The translations under genes were made by a program, and so were the position numbers. A stretch of 64,000 nucleotides of DNA from Owenia fusiformis (Eukaryota > Annelida > Polychaeta > Sabellida > Oweniidae). The notes beneath the pieces are model-generated. The model was not told where the DNA came from and ran no database searches. It was given only the letters and a program-made list of their open reading frames with translations. This document shows, piece after piece, positions 48,461 to 60,674 of the stretch (position 1 is its first letter; every line of letters begins with the position of its first letter). The stretch lies in the NCBI GenBank assembly GCA_903813345.2, contig CAIIXF020000005.1, positions 29,579,375 to 29,643,374 on the forward strand. Direction: 5' to 3'.

Positions 48461-49117
48461 ATATTTTATTGGAAATGACATTAATCAAAAGCCTATATAC
48501 ATTATCAAAGCATGTAAGACATGTAAAGGCTAGGATTCCATTTTACACTGTCTGTTCTGTAATATCTGCCTTACCATATTTAACACCCATTGCACAACCA
48601 TTATGGACAATGTATCCAATAAGTAGGTCTCCCATTTTGTCAAAATTTAAGGAACCTTGCTTCAATTTTTTCAGCATGTCTAAAAATGTAATTGTTAATC
48701 GTTTAAAAATATTCAAAGCACATGACCTCCAAACAATGAAATTATAGTTGCCATAGCAATTTGGTGAGTAGTGCGTTGACAACAACATCAATTTTACTCA
48801 ATTCTGATGAAAAGATTATTATATGATTGGGTTATCATGATTTCGATCTATGTATTCTCCATCAAAATGCAAGTTGGTTATTCTAAATATGTTCCGTATA
48901 GCATTTTTACATTCATACGGTAGTATGTCATCATAACAATCCTTGGTTAGAAGAAGATATTTTGGAAGTCTGTCTCCTCCATGAGTTTTAGTGTGAAGAT
49001 CTGCCGAAGTTTTAAAAAAGTCATTGAGAAAACAGTTGTAACCTGTAACATTACAATGCGTGTCATACTGCAAAGTTGACAACAGAGAGCATGCACGAAA
49101 TGTAGTCTCGGATTAAG

Positions 49118-49524
49118 ATATGTAGACATCGCTTAGATTTCCATGTTTCTGGACGTCTAAAGAGTCGGTTTCATTATGACGAAACAATTGATAGACTATT
49201 TTTAAGAATTTAGTGGAGTTTTGTAAAAGACTAGTCTCGGTTTGGAGCTCATCAGTCATCAGTCTATTGCACGTTACGGCTGCTTTGGACAATTTTGATA
49301 TTTTTACATATTGTAGACTTACACACACGTATGCTCACTAGTGAAACTATAAGGGCACTTAGGCTACCCCTACTTGCACACCCTCCATATTCCCCAGACC
49401 TTGCATCCAATGACTTTTACTTATATGCAGAACTCCATTATATGCAGAACTCCATTATTTCTTAATCGTCATAATGAAACCGACTCTTTAGACGTCCAGA
49501 AACATGGAAATCTAAGCGATGTTT
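49118..49524. repeat. Inverted duplication around a mariner catalytic remnant
   Basis: The segment at about 49129-49182 (ATCGCTTAGATTTCCATGTT, then GACGTCTAAAGAGTCGG) recurs inverted at 49464-49523. Between them, on the plus strand at 49369-49428, is H-P-P-Y-S-P-D-L-A-S-N-D-F-Y-L-Y, a mariner transposase catalytic signature (normally P-D-L-A-P-S-D). The tandem phrase TATATGCAGAACTCCATTA is duplicated right after it. Confidence 0.72.
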
Positions 49525-50584
49525 AAGTGTGTAAATGTCCTCTTTTGAATATTCATAATTTATTTTGGGTGATGTTTCTATATTTCTCACATAAATGATT
49601 ATTAGCCCAGGTGACTGTTCTCCAAACCTAGACTTGTTCTTTCACTATGTTGAAATCGTCTTTAAGATAAAATGATCCGTTTACAATGATTCTGTAAATA
49701 CCAGGAGAGTGAATTATCCAAAGAATGCACGTGCATCAGCCAATATAAATCCTTGTGACAATCCAAAGTGCCTTGTTTTATTTACAGGACATTTCGTCAG
49801 ACCATGCTATGTGTCGATCAATACATAATGGGAAAATCTAAAAGTCAAGTTTTCCTTTTAAACAATAATAGAAGATCCTGAAACTTCACACATAAATTGT
49901 GAAATTTATTTGTCAAAATGAAAATCTCATTTTATAATGCATGTGTGACGATCTATACTTGTATATCCCTACATAAACAGGCAGAGGTATTTACGCAGTA
50001 ACTTCACGGTGTTATAGCATGACGGTTACGTCAAGGCGATTTGCAAAATGCTGCGGTAACGATGGGAAATACAGCTGCATGTCCTCTTTCTCGCCTGTAG
50101 GCAAGATTCACAGATAAGATTTCCTTTTCAACTAGTTCCATTCGGTTACGTATATATGGATAGATGGTTATAAAGACTGGGTCAAATCTGGTTTACTAGA
50201 AGCAGAATATAAGCTGTAAACTTACCGACTGAGATATCCAAGTTCATTATTTTTAGTCCATTCTCGTGTTTTCTCAGTATATGTGCCTCAGAGTCAATCA
50301 AACTATTTACTGTAAGTAAACTGTGTATAAACAAGTCATACAATGACAAATCCAGAACAGGAACGTGGTGTATATTGTAAATAATAAGGTTTCAAACGCA
50401 ATGTCGTTAGACGACTACGTATGAATTCTATGGACGGTAACGTATTGTATTAACTTTACAATAGATATTTAGCGGACGGCTACGTGCATGTACACCTTTC
50501 AAGTCAAGGTTGCTACATGTAGTTCTGATAGTCTCTTCCCATGTCATTGAAATGGAATATTGAATTGCTTATATTTGTTTTTAG
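49525..50584. other. Stretch without recognisable gene
   Basis: Non-coding. A TATAGCATGACGGTTACG word at 50013-50030 has an exact inverted copy at 50909-50926; these could be ends of an unrecognised element of about 915 bp. Confidence 0.4.
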
Positions 50585-50787
50585 GCAAGAGACGCTCTTG
50601 TTTGTGCCTCTATAGGGCAATGAAAAATTGTGTCCTTGCTTTATTTATGAAACCAATGAAAGTAAAAAAGAAAGCAATGGAGAGGCGAAAAGAAGAATTA
50701 GCATTAAGTACTGATGAATATGACAAAATTAATGACAATGAATCGGGAATACATATTGAACGAGGTTCGCGTAACCGTCCATCATGA
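50585..50787 (+). CDS. Possible orphan terminal exon, charged cytoplasmic-type tail
   Basis: A strong acceptor (pyrimidine-rich tract, TTTTTAG) precedes an open frame that runs to TGA at 50785-50787. The reading is K-R-R-S-C-L-C-L-Y-R, a short hydrophobic segment C-V-L-A-L-F-M-K-P, then M-E-R-R-K-E-E-L-A and an acidic D-E-Y-D-K-I-N-D-N-E. An AATAAA lies about 70 bp past the stop, at 50855. The composition resembles the end of a membrane protein. No upstream exons were recognised, and the last codons overlap a repeated GTAACCGTCC word, so it may belong to a transposon or be chance. Confidence 0.3.
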
Positions 50788-51365
50788 TCGTATGTAGGTT
50801 ACATCTATGTACCCCGAGGTCGTTAAGCAATGTAGACCATGTCCTATCGACAAAAATAAACAAATTGGATAAATCAGCCGTCCAACCTCGTTTAATTTTC
50901 AGAGGTGGCGTAACCGTCATGCTATAGCAGGGTGAACCTCAACCTGTGAACTCTTGAGTATTATTTCGGGATCGCGCCTTTTATACCAAATGATGAGCAG
51001 CACCAAAAACGAGCGTTCGGTTTGCTAAACGATATATGCGTTACCTTTTTACATCACGAGCCTCGACACCAGAATAATCTATACTTCATACATTTATTCT
51101 TATTTTTCACTTTTTCTCACATGTATAATTTTGGCCATAATAGAGTCATTTACGAGGTATTGCCTAGTATTGCCTACCCCTCGTCAGTTAATCAAATGTG
51201 ACCTAGGAACTGTAACAAAGATGCTAAAGTTTTCATCCACATTGCATATTTGATATAAGAATCCAAATAATGATTTGTGGTAGTTTTCACTATTTTACAT
51301 AATCAATTTTCCTTACACCGATTGTGTACTTTCTAATTTTGATAACGATGTGCTCACTCGTATAT

Positions 51366-53722
51366 GTATACTAGTACCCCGGACAGGTTGAATGATGCAG
51401 TCGTGTTTTTACTCTATATTTGCAACGGAACAACCATTCTTATTGAAATTTTCAGGATTTATTCTAGAGACAATATCCAACATTGGAAATAGATATTTTA
51501 TCAAAATTTCCAATTTTATAATTTTGACAGGCTTTTTTCAAAAACACTACACTGTCAATAAAACTACAGTTTTTTACACAATTGAACTTATAACGTCATT
51601 TCAATTATTGTCTGAGCATGGTACAATTTACGTGCCACAGGGTTGCATGCTGAGTGACGATGGCGGAAAAACCCAGTGGCAAAAAGGTGCGTTATCAGAG
51701 GAAACGTGACCGAGAGCGTTTTTACTCTATATTTGCAACGGAACAACCATTCTTATTGAAATTTTCAGGATTTATTCTAGAGACAATATCCAACATAGGA
51801 AATAGATATTTTATCAAAATTTCCAATTTTATGATTTTGACAGGCTTTTTTCAAAAACACTACACTGTCAATAAAACTACAGTTTTTTACACAATTGAAC
51901 TTATGACGTCATTTCAATTATTGTCTGACTATTGAATTTTCGGCCGCCTAAAGTCTTTCCAGATATATCTGTTGCAATATTAATAATTATGGCTGATTAT
52001 TGTTATTCACTTCAGTCATATTCAATATTATTACAGTGCATTAGGCCAATAAAAACCTTGTTGCTCTGGGTCTCGTTTTGTGAAGCGTTCCCTAGATTAA
52101 GCCTAGATAGAGGAGGTCAACCTTCTTGTCCACGGACACGAGTTCAACCCTATTGAACTGTTCAATACTGTCCAAAATGAAGTAAAACATTACGAATCTC
52201 CAACTTCAAGTATTCCCGGCATTGATCCTTCAGAGATGTTAATATACAATAATCAGCCATTATTAATATGGCATCAAACACATTTGGAAAGACTTTAGGT
52301 GGCCAAAAATTCAATAGCTAGACAATCTTGGAAATGACGTTAAAAGTTCAATTATTCAAGCAAAAACCTGTATTTTATTGACAGTGGAGAGTTTTTGAAA
52401 AAAAGCCTATCAAAATCATAAAATTAGGAATTTCGTTATATATGTGACAAATTTTATCATGAAATTGACAGGGAAACTTGACATTTTCAAAGCATGGTAC
52501 AATTTACGTGCCACAGGGTTGCATGCTGAGTGACGGTGGCGGAAAAACCCAGTGGCAAAAAGGTGCGTTATCAGAGGAAACGTGATCGAGAGTGACAAGT
52601 TTTTCATTGGCCTAATGTACTGTAATAATATTAGGCCCATCGAATATGACAAAAATGAATAACAATAACCAGCCATTATTAATATGGCATCAAACACATT
52701 TGGAAAGACTTTAGGTGGCCAAAAATTCAATAGCTAGACAATCTTGGAAATGACGTTAAAAGTTCAATTATTCAAGCAAAAACCTGTATTTTATTGACAG
52801 TGGAGAGTTTTTGAAAAAAGCCTATCAAAATCATAAAATTAGGAATTTCGTTATAATATTTTTTCCCATGTTGGAAACTGTCTCCAGAATAAAATATGAA
52901 AATTTCAATAAGAATGGTTGTTCTATTGCAAATATAGAGTAACAACGCACAGACGTGAACAATATCGTACCTAAAACACAGCATTGTGGTCTTGTTGACC
53001 AAGAAAGCAAAATGGCCACAGAAAAGTTAATCAGCTCTAGAACCTATCACTGTGTAACATAATATGTAAAAATTTGAACGGTTTGGCTGGAAACCTGTAG
53101 ACAAGTCTTGAAAGTAAAGATTTTAGGACGGAAAATCCAAAATGGCCACCTTAAAATTTACCCAGAATGCCCAAAAACTAATCAGTTCTTGACGTTGATA
53201 TGTAGAAACATCCCTGAAAATTTCAGATGAATCCCTCAAATGGTTTGGCTGAAAACCTGTAGACAAGTCTTGAAAGTGAAGATTTTAGGACGCAAAATCC
53301 AAAATGGCCACCTTAAAATTTACCCAGAATGCCCAAAAACTAATCAGTTCTTGAAGTTGATATGTAGAAACATCCCTGAAAATTTCAGATGAATCCCTCA
53401 AATGGTTTGGCTGGAAACCTGTAGACAAGTCTTGAAAGTAAAGATTTTAGGACGGAAAATCCAAAATGGCCACCTTAAAATTTACCCAGAATGCCCAAAA
53501 ACTAATCAGTTCTTGACGTTGATATGTAAAAACATCCCTGAAAATTTCAGATGAATCCCTCAAATGGTTTGGCTGGAAACCTGTAGACAAGCTGAAAAGT
53601 GAGACGCCGCCCGCCGCCCGCCCGCCCGCCGCCCGTCAAGCTGACTACAATATCGTACCTCTTGTTAGGTACGATAAAAACACGACTGCATCATCCAACC
53701 TGTCCGGGGTACTATAGTATGC
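51366..53722. mobile_element. 2.35-kb inverted-repeat composite transposon
   Basis: The terminal inverted repeats share TACCCCGGACAGGTTG, followed by ATGATGCAGTCGTGTTTTT, about 45 bp in all. Inside, a block of about 220 bp (starting TTTTTACTCTATATTTGCAA) occurs directly repeated at 51404 and 51718. Inverted copies or parts lie at 52300-52440 and 52725-52945. A second block (CTAAAGTCTTTCCAGATATA, 51947) also has inverted copies at about 52270 and 52690. Two copies of a short frame start, M-A-E-K-P-S-G-K-K-V-R-Y-Q-R-K-R, lie at 51660 and 52540, the second mutated at the start codon. No complete transposase. Confidence 0.75.
52960..53680. repeat. About 178-bp minisatellite (three-plus copies) with GC-rich patch and hairpin
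   Basis: Units share GGTTTGGCTGGAAACCTGTA, GATTTTAGGACGGAAAATCC, AAAATGGCCACCTTAAAATT and CAGAATGCCCAAAAACTAAT. After the last unit comes a CCGCCCGCCCG patch (53601-53637) and a hairpin in which TATCGTACC pairs with GGTACGATA (53651-53676). The left side also has AATATCGTACCTA at about 52963. It sits inside the right half of the 51366-53722 element. Confidence 0.85.
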
Positions 53723-53729
53723 AATTTTG

Positions 53730-55560
53730 TAATATTCGGGAGTGAACCGAGAAACCCATGGCAAGACTACATCTCAGTGAGGCAAAAAATATTGACAAGA
53801 TGTATGATAAAGATCGGAAACATGAGAAAATACGGGGAAACATTTTCAATATCGACATCAGGGTATATAGAGACAAAACCTCATTAAATCTCTTTTAAAG
53901 CTTTCGTTCAAAACTTGAATATTTTATAGAACTGCATGAAGTCTTTTTAACCTTTCAAAGATATGACATTTAATCATCCTCCATTAATGTTATATCAGTT
54001 TTATCTCTGGGTCATACAAACCCTATAAAAAAGACGATCATAAAAAAGTCTTTACGTTACTCCGTAAATCATTACAAGTAGAAAGCGTAAGATTACATAA
54101 CAATTTAAAGCCTTGGAATGGTTATCATAGACGGGGATTTGATACCCGTAACATTATAAGATGTTATACCATTACCCCTTCGAACTCCATGGATTGTCAG
54201 GATGAATGTAATATTCGTGAAATATTTTGTTTTTTATCACCATCGGATTGTGAAATTAAGCATCGGTTCGAAATTAACAAATGTCTGAAATGATGTTATG
54301 AAAAAATAAACACTCGAATAACTCTCTCTGTCTTTGGCACAAACAAACATATTAGTATTATAAACAAACAGATTTTGATTCATAATTTATAAGATATGTG
54401 TTCAACCATAACCAATTTCAACCCATAAGAGAGTATCAGCCCCTTATCTGTTCAAATCAACGTAAAAAACGTTGATAAAATACCTATAATATATCAACCA
54501 TGTAATAAGTAAAGAATTTGTTATTCATTTTCTATTTATTATTATCATTGTACATTATTAGAGATTGTATCTTTGAAATTGCCCATTGGAATTATTGAGA
54601 AATTGATATAAAGATGGACTTCGAGAGATTCTATCTACTTCAGAACAAAACAAACGGGTACGTATGAAGTTTATTTGCTAGTTTATTATGGATATATAAA
54701 GAAATAGTGGCGTCGTCAAAATCAACAATGTCGTGGTATAGGGAAATAAAAAAGTAATTTTTCACGTCAGTGGATATCGCTATTTCTCCAAATCGGCTAG
54801 AAGTCATGCTAAAATCGCTAAAACGCAGAAGAAGTGAGCTTTAAAAATTTAGCTGGACAATACATTGAACTCTTCAATGGTTTTATTTTGTCGCACTTTA
54901 AATGATAAAACTAAAGATGTTTTTACTGTATAAATGTTTGTTCTTTACCACCTCGTATGGACCCTAATTTAAACTCCCTAGGAGGGGGGGGGGGTACAAA
55001 AGGCCCACAGTTAAGTGTTTTCTATGAAACTTTTGGTAGGATTTTCAAATTCTTTGTAGCTAAAGTCATGTATATAAAAATCAGCACAATTGTACATAGG
55101 ATAATTAATTCATTGTGATGTAATTTTCGGCTCCAACTGACAAAATCAAATATACCTAGCACTATCATATGTGTTTTCTTTACATTGAAATTATGCGATA
55201 TTATATCATCAAAGTTGTTAAAGTTATTACTCCGTGTAGTTGAATGAAGTATATTTGGGGAAAGTTTTAACATCCTAGCTTTACTTATAAAGATTTTACA
55301 AGTGGGGAGGGGGGATGTGTACCCCCCCCCCCCCCCATCCCCTTGTGTACATTTTATATTCTTTGGGACTCTGAGGTTATATATTCATATAGCACGCTCA
55401 ATCCATAAGCTTTATTAAATCTCTGCTCGTGTACATGTACGATTTTGTGGTTTTGCAAATAATTCAAATCTAAAAACTACGGAAAGCGATAGGGGACATG
55501 CGCATAATTCAAAATCGAATGGAGTTTCAACATGGGAGTGATATCACACACCGCGGCCCA
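53730..55560. other. Stretch without recognisable gene
   Basis: AT-rich. G run at about 54983-54993. At 55295-55345 a G-rich segment and a C run of about 16 flank TGTGTA, giving an imperfect GC hairpin. No coding signal. Confidence 0.4.
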
Positions 55561-55574
55561 GTCAGATAGATTCC

Positions 55575-55830
55575 ATCGCGCACTGAATGAATTACAGGGG
55601 CCGCGTTGTGCAAAGTTAATTAAAATAAAGTGCGCAGAAATTCCGGCATTCAGTGCGCGATGAAAAAATGATTATCTGTGAATAAATAACGAATAAAAAT
55701 TCGTGGCACCACGAATTTGATTCTTTCGAAAGACTGCGGAGTGAACCAGCGAAATGACAATTTTGGATAATATTGATGGCTCTAACGAGGAGAACTTTGA
55801 GATTTCCCGATTCTAGCGCGCAGCACATCC
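55575..55830. repeat. Left arm of the inverted repeat flanking the pentanucleotide array
   Basis: The phrases CACGAATTTGATTCTTTCGA, AAGACTGCGGAG, GCGAAAT and CAATTTTGGAT appear in the same order on the complement at 57590-57765. At its outer edge CATCGCGCACTGAATG (55575) pairs with CATTCAGTGCGCGATG (55647) in a separate hairpin. Confidence 0.7.
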
Positions 55831-56089
55831 AGGACATGCGCACTTTTATCAGATTTGATTCTAATATGGTTTCAAAGATAATGTTCATTAAAAGAGGGCG
55901 TATGCATACAGATTACACGTGGCGTTATGTTGAAGTGACCCTTGCAAAGGGTTCCATTGAAAATATATTATTTTGGGCCATTTCATATCTTTTAATTGAT
56001 ATTGTATAAAATATTTTCAATGTTTGAAAATTATAATCTTATAAATAACATTTTATGTAATAAAACTGTAACGAAATGGTAAATACGGA

Positions 56090-57055
56090 ATATGATGCAA
56101 TACAATGCAGTGCAATATGATGTTATACAATGCAGTGCAATATGATGCAATACAATGTGGTGCAATATGATGTAATACAATGCGGTGCAATATGATGTAA
56201 TACAATGCATAGCAATATGATGCAATACAATGCAGTGCAATATGATGCAATACAATGTAGTGTAATATGATGCAATACAAAGCAGTGTTATATGATGCAA
56301 AAAATGCAGTGCAATATGATACAATACAATGTAGTGCAATATCATACAATAAAATGCAGTGCAATACGATGCAATACAATACAGTGCAATATAATGCAAT
56401 ACAATGCAGTGCAATACAATACAATGCAAAACAATGCCGTGCAGTGCAATACAATGTAGTTCATTTCAATACAATGCAGTGCAATACAATGTGGTACAGT
56501 GCAATACAATGCAGTGCAATAAAATGCAATACAGTTACAATGTAGTTCATTTCAATACAATGCAGTGCAATACAATGTGGTACAGTGCAATACAATGCAG
56601 TGCAATACAATACATCGCAGTTCAATACAGTGCAGTGCAATACAATACAGTGCAATACAATACAGTGCAATATAATGCAATACAATGCAGTGCAATACGA
56701 TGCAATACAATACAGTACAATATAATGCAATACAATGCAGTGCAATACAATACAATGCAAAACAATGCCGTGCAGTGCAATACAATGTAGTTCATTTCAA
56801 TACAATGCAGTGCAATACAATGTGGTACAGTGCAATACAATGCAGTGCAATACAATACATCGCAGTCCAATACAGTGCAATACAATGTAGTGCAATGCAG
56901 TGCAATAAAATACAATACAGTGCAATTCAATACAATGCAATACAACACAATGCAATACAATACAATGCTGTGCAATACAATAAAATGCAGTACAATACAA
57001 TACAATGATGTGCTATACAATACAATACAATGCAATGAAATGCAATTTAATGCTA
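56090..57055. repeat. Pentanucleotide satellite array, about 965 bp
   Basis: Made of 5-bp words of the form GCAAT, ACAAT, GCAGT, GTAGT and (in the first 300 bp) ATGAT. Larger internal duplications exist: ACAATGCAGTGCAATACAAT at 56401 recurs with its following 120 bp about 331 bp downstream. The motif TAGTTCATTTCAATACAATG occurs three times (about 56456, 56540, 56787). The array lacks stop codons in most frames, which produces long spurious open frames on both strands with 5-residue periodicity. Confidence 0.95.
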
Positions 57056-57282
57056 TGAATGTACACCTTCTACAGTCAAATAAACACAGATAAAATTGTA
57101 ATAGTATGTTAGTGTATGGAGTTTGAAGTGGGTGGGGGATACAATTACCAGTCTGCTGATTGATGACTTAATAACTTAGAAAAGATCTGCTAGTTTTTAA
57201 CAGGTGGCACTTATGTCTACCTTATGTTCTTGAACAATTTCGTCTAAGAATACAGACCCGTATCCTTGATTAACCTGGGGGA

Positions 57283-57427
57283 GTGGTTTTACCAAGAGGG
57301 GGGAGCTTTTTGACAGTTATGGCAAAAAAATCATGCGAAAAGTGCTAAGAATAATGGTGAAAAACTGCATGATTTTGAACGAATATTTGGCAAGGGGGAG
57401 GGGGTGAGGCCCCCTGGCTACGGCCAT
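57283..57427. repeat. Partial MITE copy of the GGCCCGTAGCCAGG family
   Basis: Contains AATGGTGAAAAACTGCATGA, GATTTTGAACGA and ends CCCCCTGGCTACGGCC. It matches 62341-62543 through most of its length. The left terminus is eroded. Confidence 0.65.
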
Positions 57428-57589
57428 GGAATACATATAGGAACTTTCCTTCTCCCAGAATAAATGGTATACAGGTCAATCATTCTGGTATTTTGTATAC
57501 GAAGGTCTGTAGTACACACTTTATTGAAAGATGGCAGTGTACACTGTGTACTACCATTTTGAGGTCAGTTTGACTTTATAATTCTGCGC

Positions 57590-57790
57590 ACTATAATCTG
57601 TAATTCTCATAGATATCCTCTCTAGAGGCATCACTGTGATCCAAAATTACAATTTCGCAGGTCAAGTCTGCAGTCTTTCGAAAAAAGTTGAATTCGTTGT
57701 GCTACCCTTTCTTGTTGGGCATTTATTAACAGAAAACTATATTTACATCGCGCCAGCATATACAAGCTTCAGCGCGATATTTTGAGTGTG
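57590..57790. repeat. Right arm of the inverted repeat flanking the pentanucleotide array
   Basis: Complementary to the left arm at 55650-55830: CAAAATTACAATTTCGCAGG, GCAGTCTTTCGAAAAAAGTT and GAATTCGTTGTGC in reverse order. The outer part holds GATATTTTGAGTGTG and a second AATAAATAAAGTGCG word, also present at the left edge. Confidence 0.7.
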
Positions 57791-57944
57791 TTAATAAATA
57801 AAGTGCGTATATCCCCTTTCGCTTTCCGTAAAAAACGTACTTTTCTCAATCACATTAATTTTCAAAGAAAAATTGGATTCGGAAAAATACATCCATGATA
57901 CAATAAAGGTCAATTGATATAAGGATAACACATGACTGACAACA

Positions 57945-58065
57945 CAGCAAAAAATGCGTATGAATACAATGAATCCTGACATCAGGATTCATACAGGATA
58001 TGCACGCAGTGTGCCAATCCTGTATAAATCCTGACGCCTGGTTTCATGCAGGATATGCACACAGT
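57945..58065. repeat. Copy of the AATCCTGTATAAATCCTGAC palindromic repeat
   Basis: CAGCAAAAAATGCGTATGAA, ATCCTGACATCAGGATTCAT and CAGTGTGCCAATCCTGTAT appear in the same order, inverted, at about 63800-63940. The local palindrome is TCCTGACATCAGGA. Confidence 0.75.
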
Positions 58066-58079
58066 CGGTGGCTTTGTTG

Positions 58080-58510
58080 ATTAGTTGCATGGTTTGTTGT
58101 TTGCTTACTTAGTTTTCTGCTTGGATGGTCGTTTGCTTGCTTTGTTGATTACTTGTGTGGTTCGTTGCTGGGCTAGTTGCTTGATTACTTGGAAGCTTGT
58201 TTAGTTGCTTGCTTGATTGATTGGATTTTTGTTGTTCATTTGCTTGCTTACGTGTATTTGCATGTATAGTTACTTAATTAGCTGCTTGCTTGGTTCCTCG
58301 CTTTGTTTGTTGCTTATATGGTTGCACACTTGCTTGGTTGCTTGCTTTGTTTTTGCTTGGTCAGTTTCTTGCGTTCTGTTGACTGGTGATTGCAAAGTTG
58401 GTCGCTTCCTTTGAAAGTTGGTTGCTTGGATGTTTTGTAGTTTACTTGATTAGTCGATCGATGGGTAGGTGGTTCCCCGGGGGTGGTTCAGTCGGTTGGT
58501 CAATTGGTTA
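58080..58510. repeat. Degenerate TTGC/TTGG tetranucleotide tract
   Basis: About 400 bp of 4-bp words of the types TTGC, TTGG, TTGT and TTAC on the plus strand. The open frame at 58217-58414 is derived from it. Confidence 0.88.
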
Positions 58511-58519
58511 GAGTATCGA

Positions 58520-59330
58520 TAATTTTATTTGTATCAAGTTTATATCTGGTATTTTTCTATTTATATTTTTCTGCTGTGGCATTGACTTCTGGATTTATCA
58601 TGGGGATATCATTATATCAGTTTTGAGACCGGAAGTCAGATTTCTATCATGATTGCAGATGGGGGGAGGGGGTACGTATATGATCAGATTTGATGACGAA
58701 TATGCAACATGTTAAAATGCCCAGGGTTTAAATATTTGACACTACATGAAAGTATTAATGATAAGAATATGAAATATGATCTCAATTTTGGATTTTGGAT
58801 GTAAATCAAGATTACATGTATTTCTTTGCATCTAGTCTATTGGGAAAATAAAACTTTTATCAATCTCAGAGGCTGATATGGACATCCTGGTATTTTACTA
58901 TCCTACTACTGTAGCGTCTCTTTTCCTTGTAGCATGTATCTCAAACAAGGACAATGGGGGCACTATCAAGAAGCGGACCATAAAGCAGATTTCTCAAACG
59001 GCTATCTGTTGTAGGATCGTGAATTGTTTTGTTTAGTTCTTCAACTGTTGCCTTTTGTGCATATCCAGAATAGAATATTTAATCTCATTTGTTCCACCTT
59101 TCGTTTCGCTCAGTTCTGCAAAATTATGTTGACATATCAACGTTTTTGGGTTGTTTCATTTGCGAAATAATTAGATAGGGGGGGTGAGTTTGAATTGATT
59201 CTTTTCACAGGATTTGATATACACAGCTGTAAGGAGCATACTCGTTTCCCAGTTTGATTTTCAATCAAAACATCATACCTTGGAAATCCAAGACAAATTA
59301 ATGCTGTAAGTAACTAATATTAAATGATAA
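58520..59330. other. Stretch without recognisable gene
   Basis: AT-rich, no coding or repeat signal noticed. Confidence 0.4.
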
Positions 59331-59560
59331 CAAAAGATTAATTACTTAGTCTATGTCTTTGTTTTTATAACTGCGGAAGTGTACCAAAACCACCTTGATT
59401 ACGGAAGAGATCATCGAGGAATTACTTTAGATTTATTAATTACTTAATTACTTAGTTATTAATTACTTAGTCTATGTCTTTGTTTTTATAACTGCGGAAG
59501 TGTACCAAAACCACCTTGATTACAGAAGAGATCATCGAGGAATTACTTTAGATTTTATGA
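59330..59560. repeat. Two-copy direct repeat, about 120 bp
   Basis: ACTTAGTCTATGTCTTTGTT through GAGGAATTACTTTAGATTT occurs at about 59343-59436 and 59465-59556 with one base difference. The copies are separated by a TTAATTACTTAA stutter. Confidence 0.93.
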
Positions 59561-59569
59561 TTATAATTA

Positions 59570-60670
59570 TTCTTTGCCTCTAGTCTCATTTCTTAAACCG
59601 GCCTCTATTTGCGTATTTAATATTTGTGACAAACTATTTCAGCTATTTGACACAACTAAAAGTTACTACATTATAGTCCCCCCTTGCACTGTCGAAGTCT
59701 ACGTCTGTTTTTAAGTCCCGGGCCCACTATGGGCGATATATGTAGAGTATGCATTTAGATTTGTTACTTGGAGAGGCACACAGAAGCAAACTGACTGGAG
59801 ACATTGATAGATAACCAGGATTGAGAGTAAATGGTGAATACACGGGGCATTGTACCTGGGGCATTGTGTTCTTCGTTTTCAAATATATGATTCGGATTCG
59901 GAGAGTTTTTCTAATCCCGGGTTTCTAATCAAATTATTACTCCTATAATGATGCAAGACAACAATACACATCATATTCTGTTTTTGAACATTGGGAACAT
60001 AAGACTGTGACATCAACCGGGCGTAACGTGCAGATGTAAAGTACATGTTCATCATCCATCCTCGCGTGATGCATATGTATGTCATTGTCGCCATTTAGTA
60101 TGTACAGTTAAAAATTATGACATCAAATGATAATCAAATGATTTTCAAAATATAATTTACTGTTAGTCAAGATGCTAGAAAAGCATCTTTATTTCAGATT
60201 TCATTTTCCCATGGCTTTACAAATCTGAGAACTGATGATTAGTAACATTGCGCATACGCCGTCTGCTTGTAGTATTTGTTAAAATTACATCCGAACTAGA
60301 CGACATGTATAAATAATCCAATATGCTTTGATAACATATACAATATATATTATATATTTGTTTTCAGACATTTCTTATCCTTAACAATAAGTATTAGCCC
60401 CAACTCTGATCATGATAACTCCCCCCCCCCCTCCACTCCATGTGATGCCTTTCAATTATTCATTTTTTCATAAATAACATAGAACCTTAAATATGCGCCC
60501 TGGAATGTGCGTTGCGTCTACAAATGCATCTAGGCACCAGTCGACGAAATCGAGACAAACCAAATTCTTCCAACTGATACACAAAAGCACGGTCAATTGA
60601 AAAATCCTGACCCGGGATCCTGACTATGGAACTCCTTCTATATTGAACCTATTCTCCCTGTTTGAATATA
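59570..60670. other. Stretch without recognisable gene
   Basis: AT-rich, C run at about 60421-60430. Chance open frames only. Confidence 0.4.
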
Positions 60671-60674
60671 CAAT

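Noticed and set aside
48819-49129. Minus-strand frame of 87 codons with H-F-D-G-E-Y-I-D-R
   Set aside because: Protein-like in places, but no family recognised, no clear splice context, and it abuts mariner debris.
54119-54195. tRNA-like segment on the minus strand (an AACAT/ATGTT stem and a GGTATCAAATCC box)
   Set aside because: No acceptor-stem pairing, a variable region that is too short and an imperfect B box; likely chance.
56031-57093. Many overlapping open frames of 67-137 codons on both strands, rich in Cys, Ile, His and Tyr or in Gln and Asn
   Set aside because: They are the pentanucleotide array read in different frames; 5-residue periodicity and absence of splice or start context show they are not genes.
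58217-58414. 65-codon frame with apparent membrane segments
   Set aside because: Produced by the TTGC/TTGG tetranucleotide tract.
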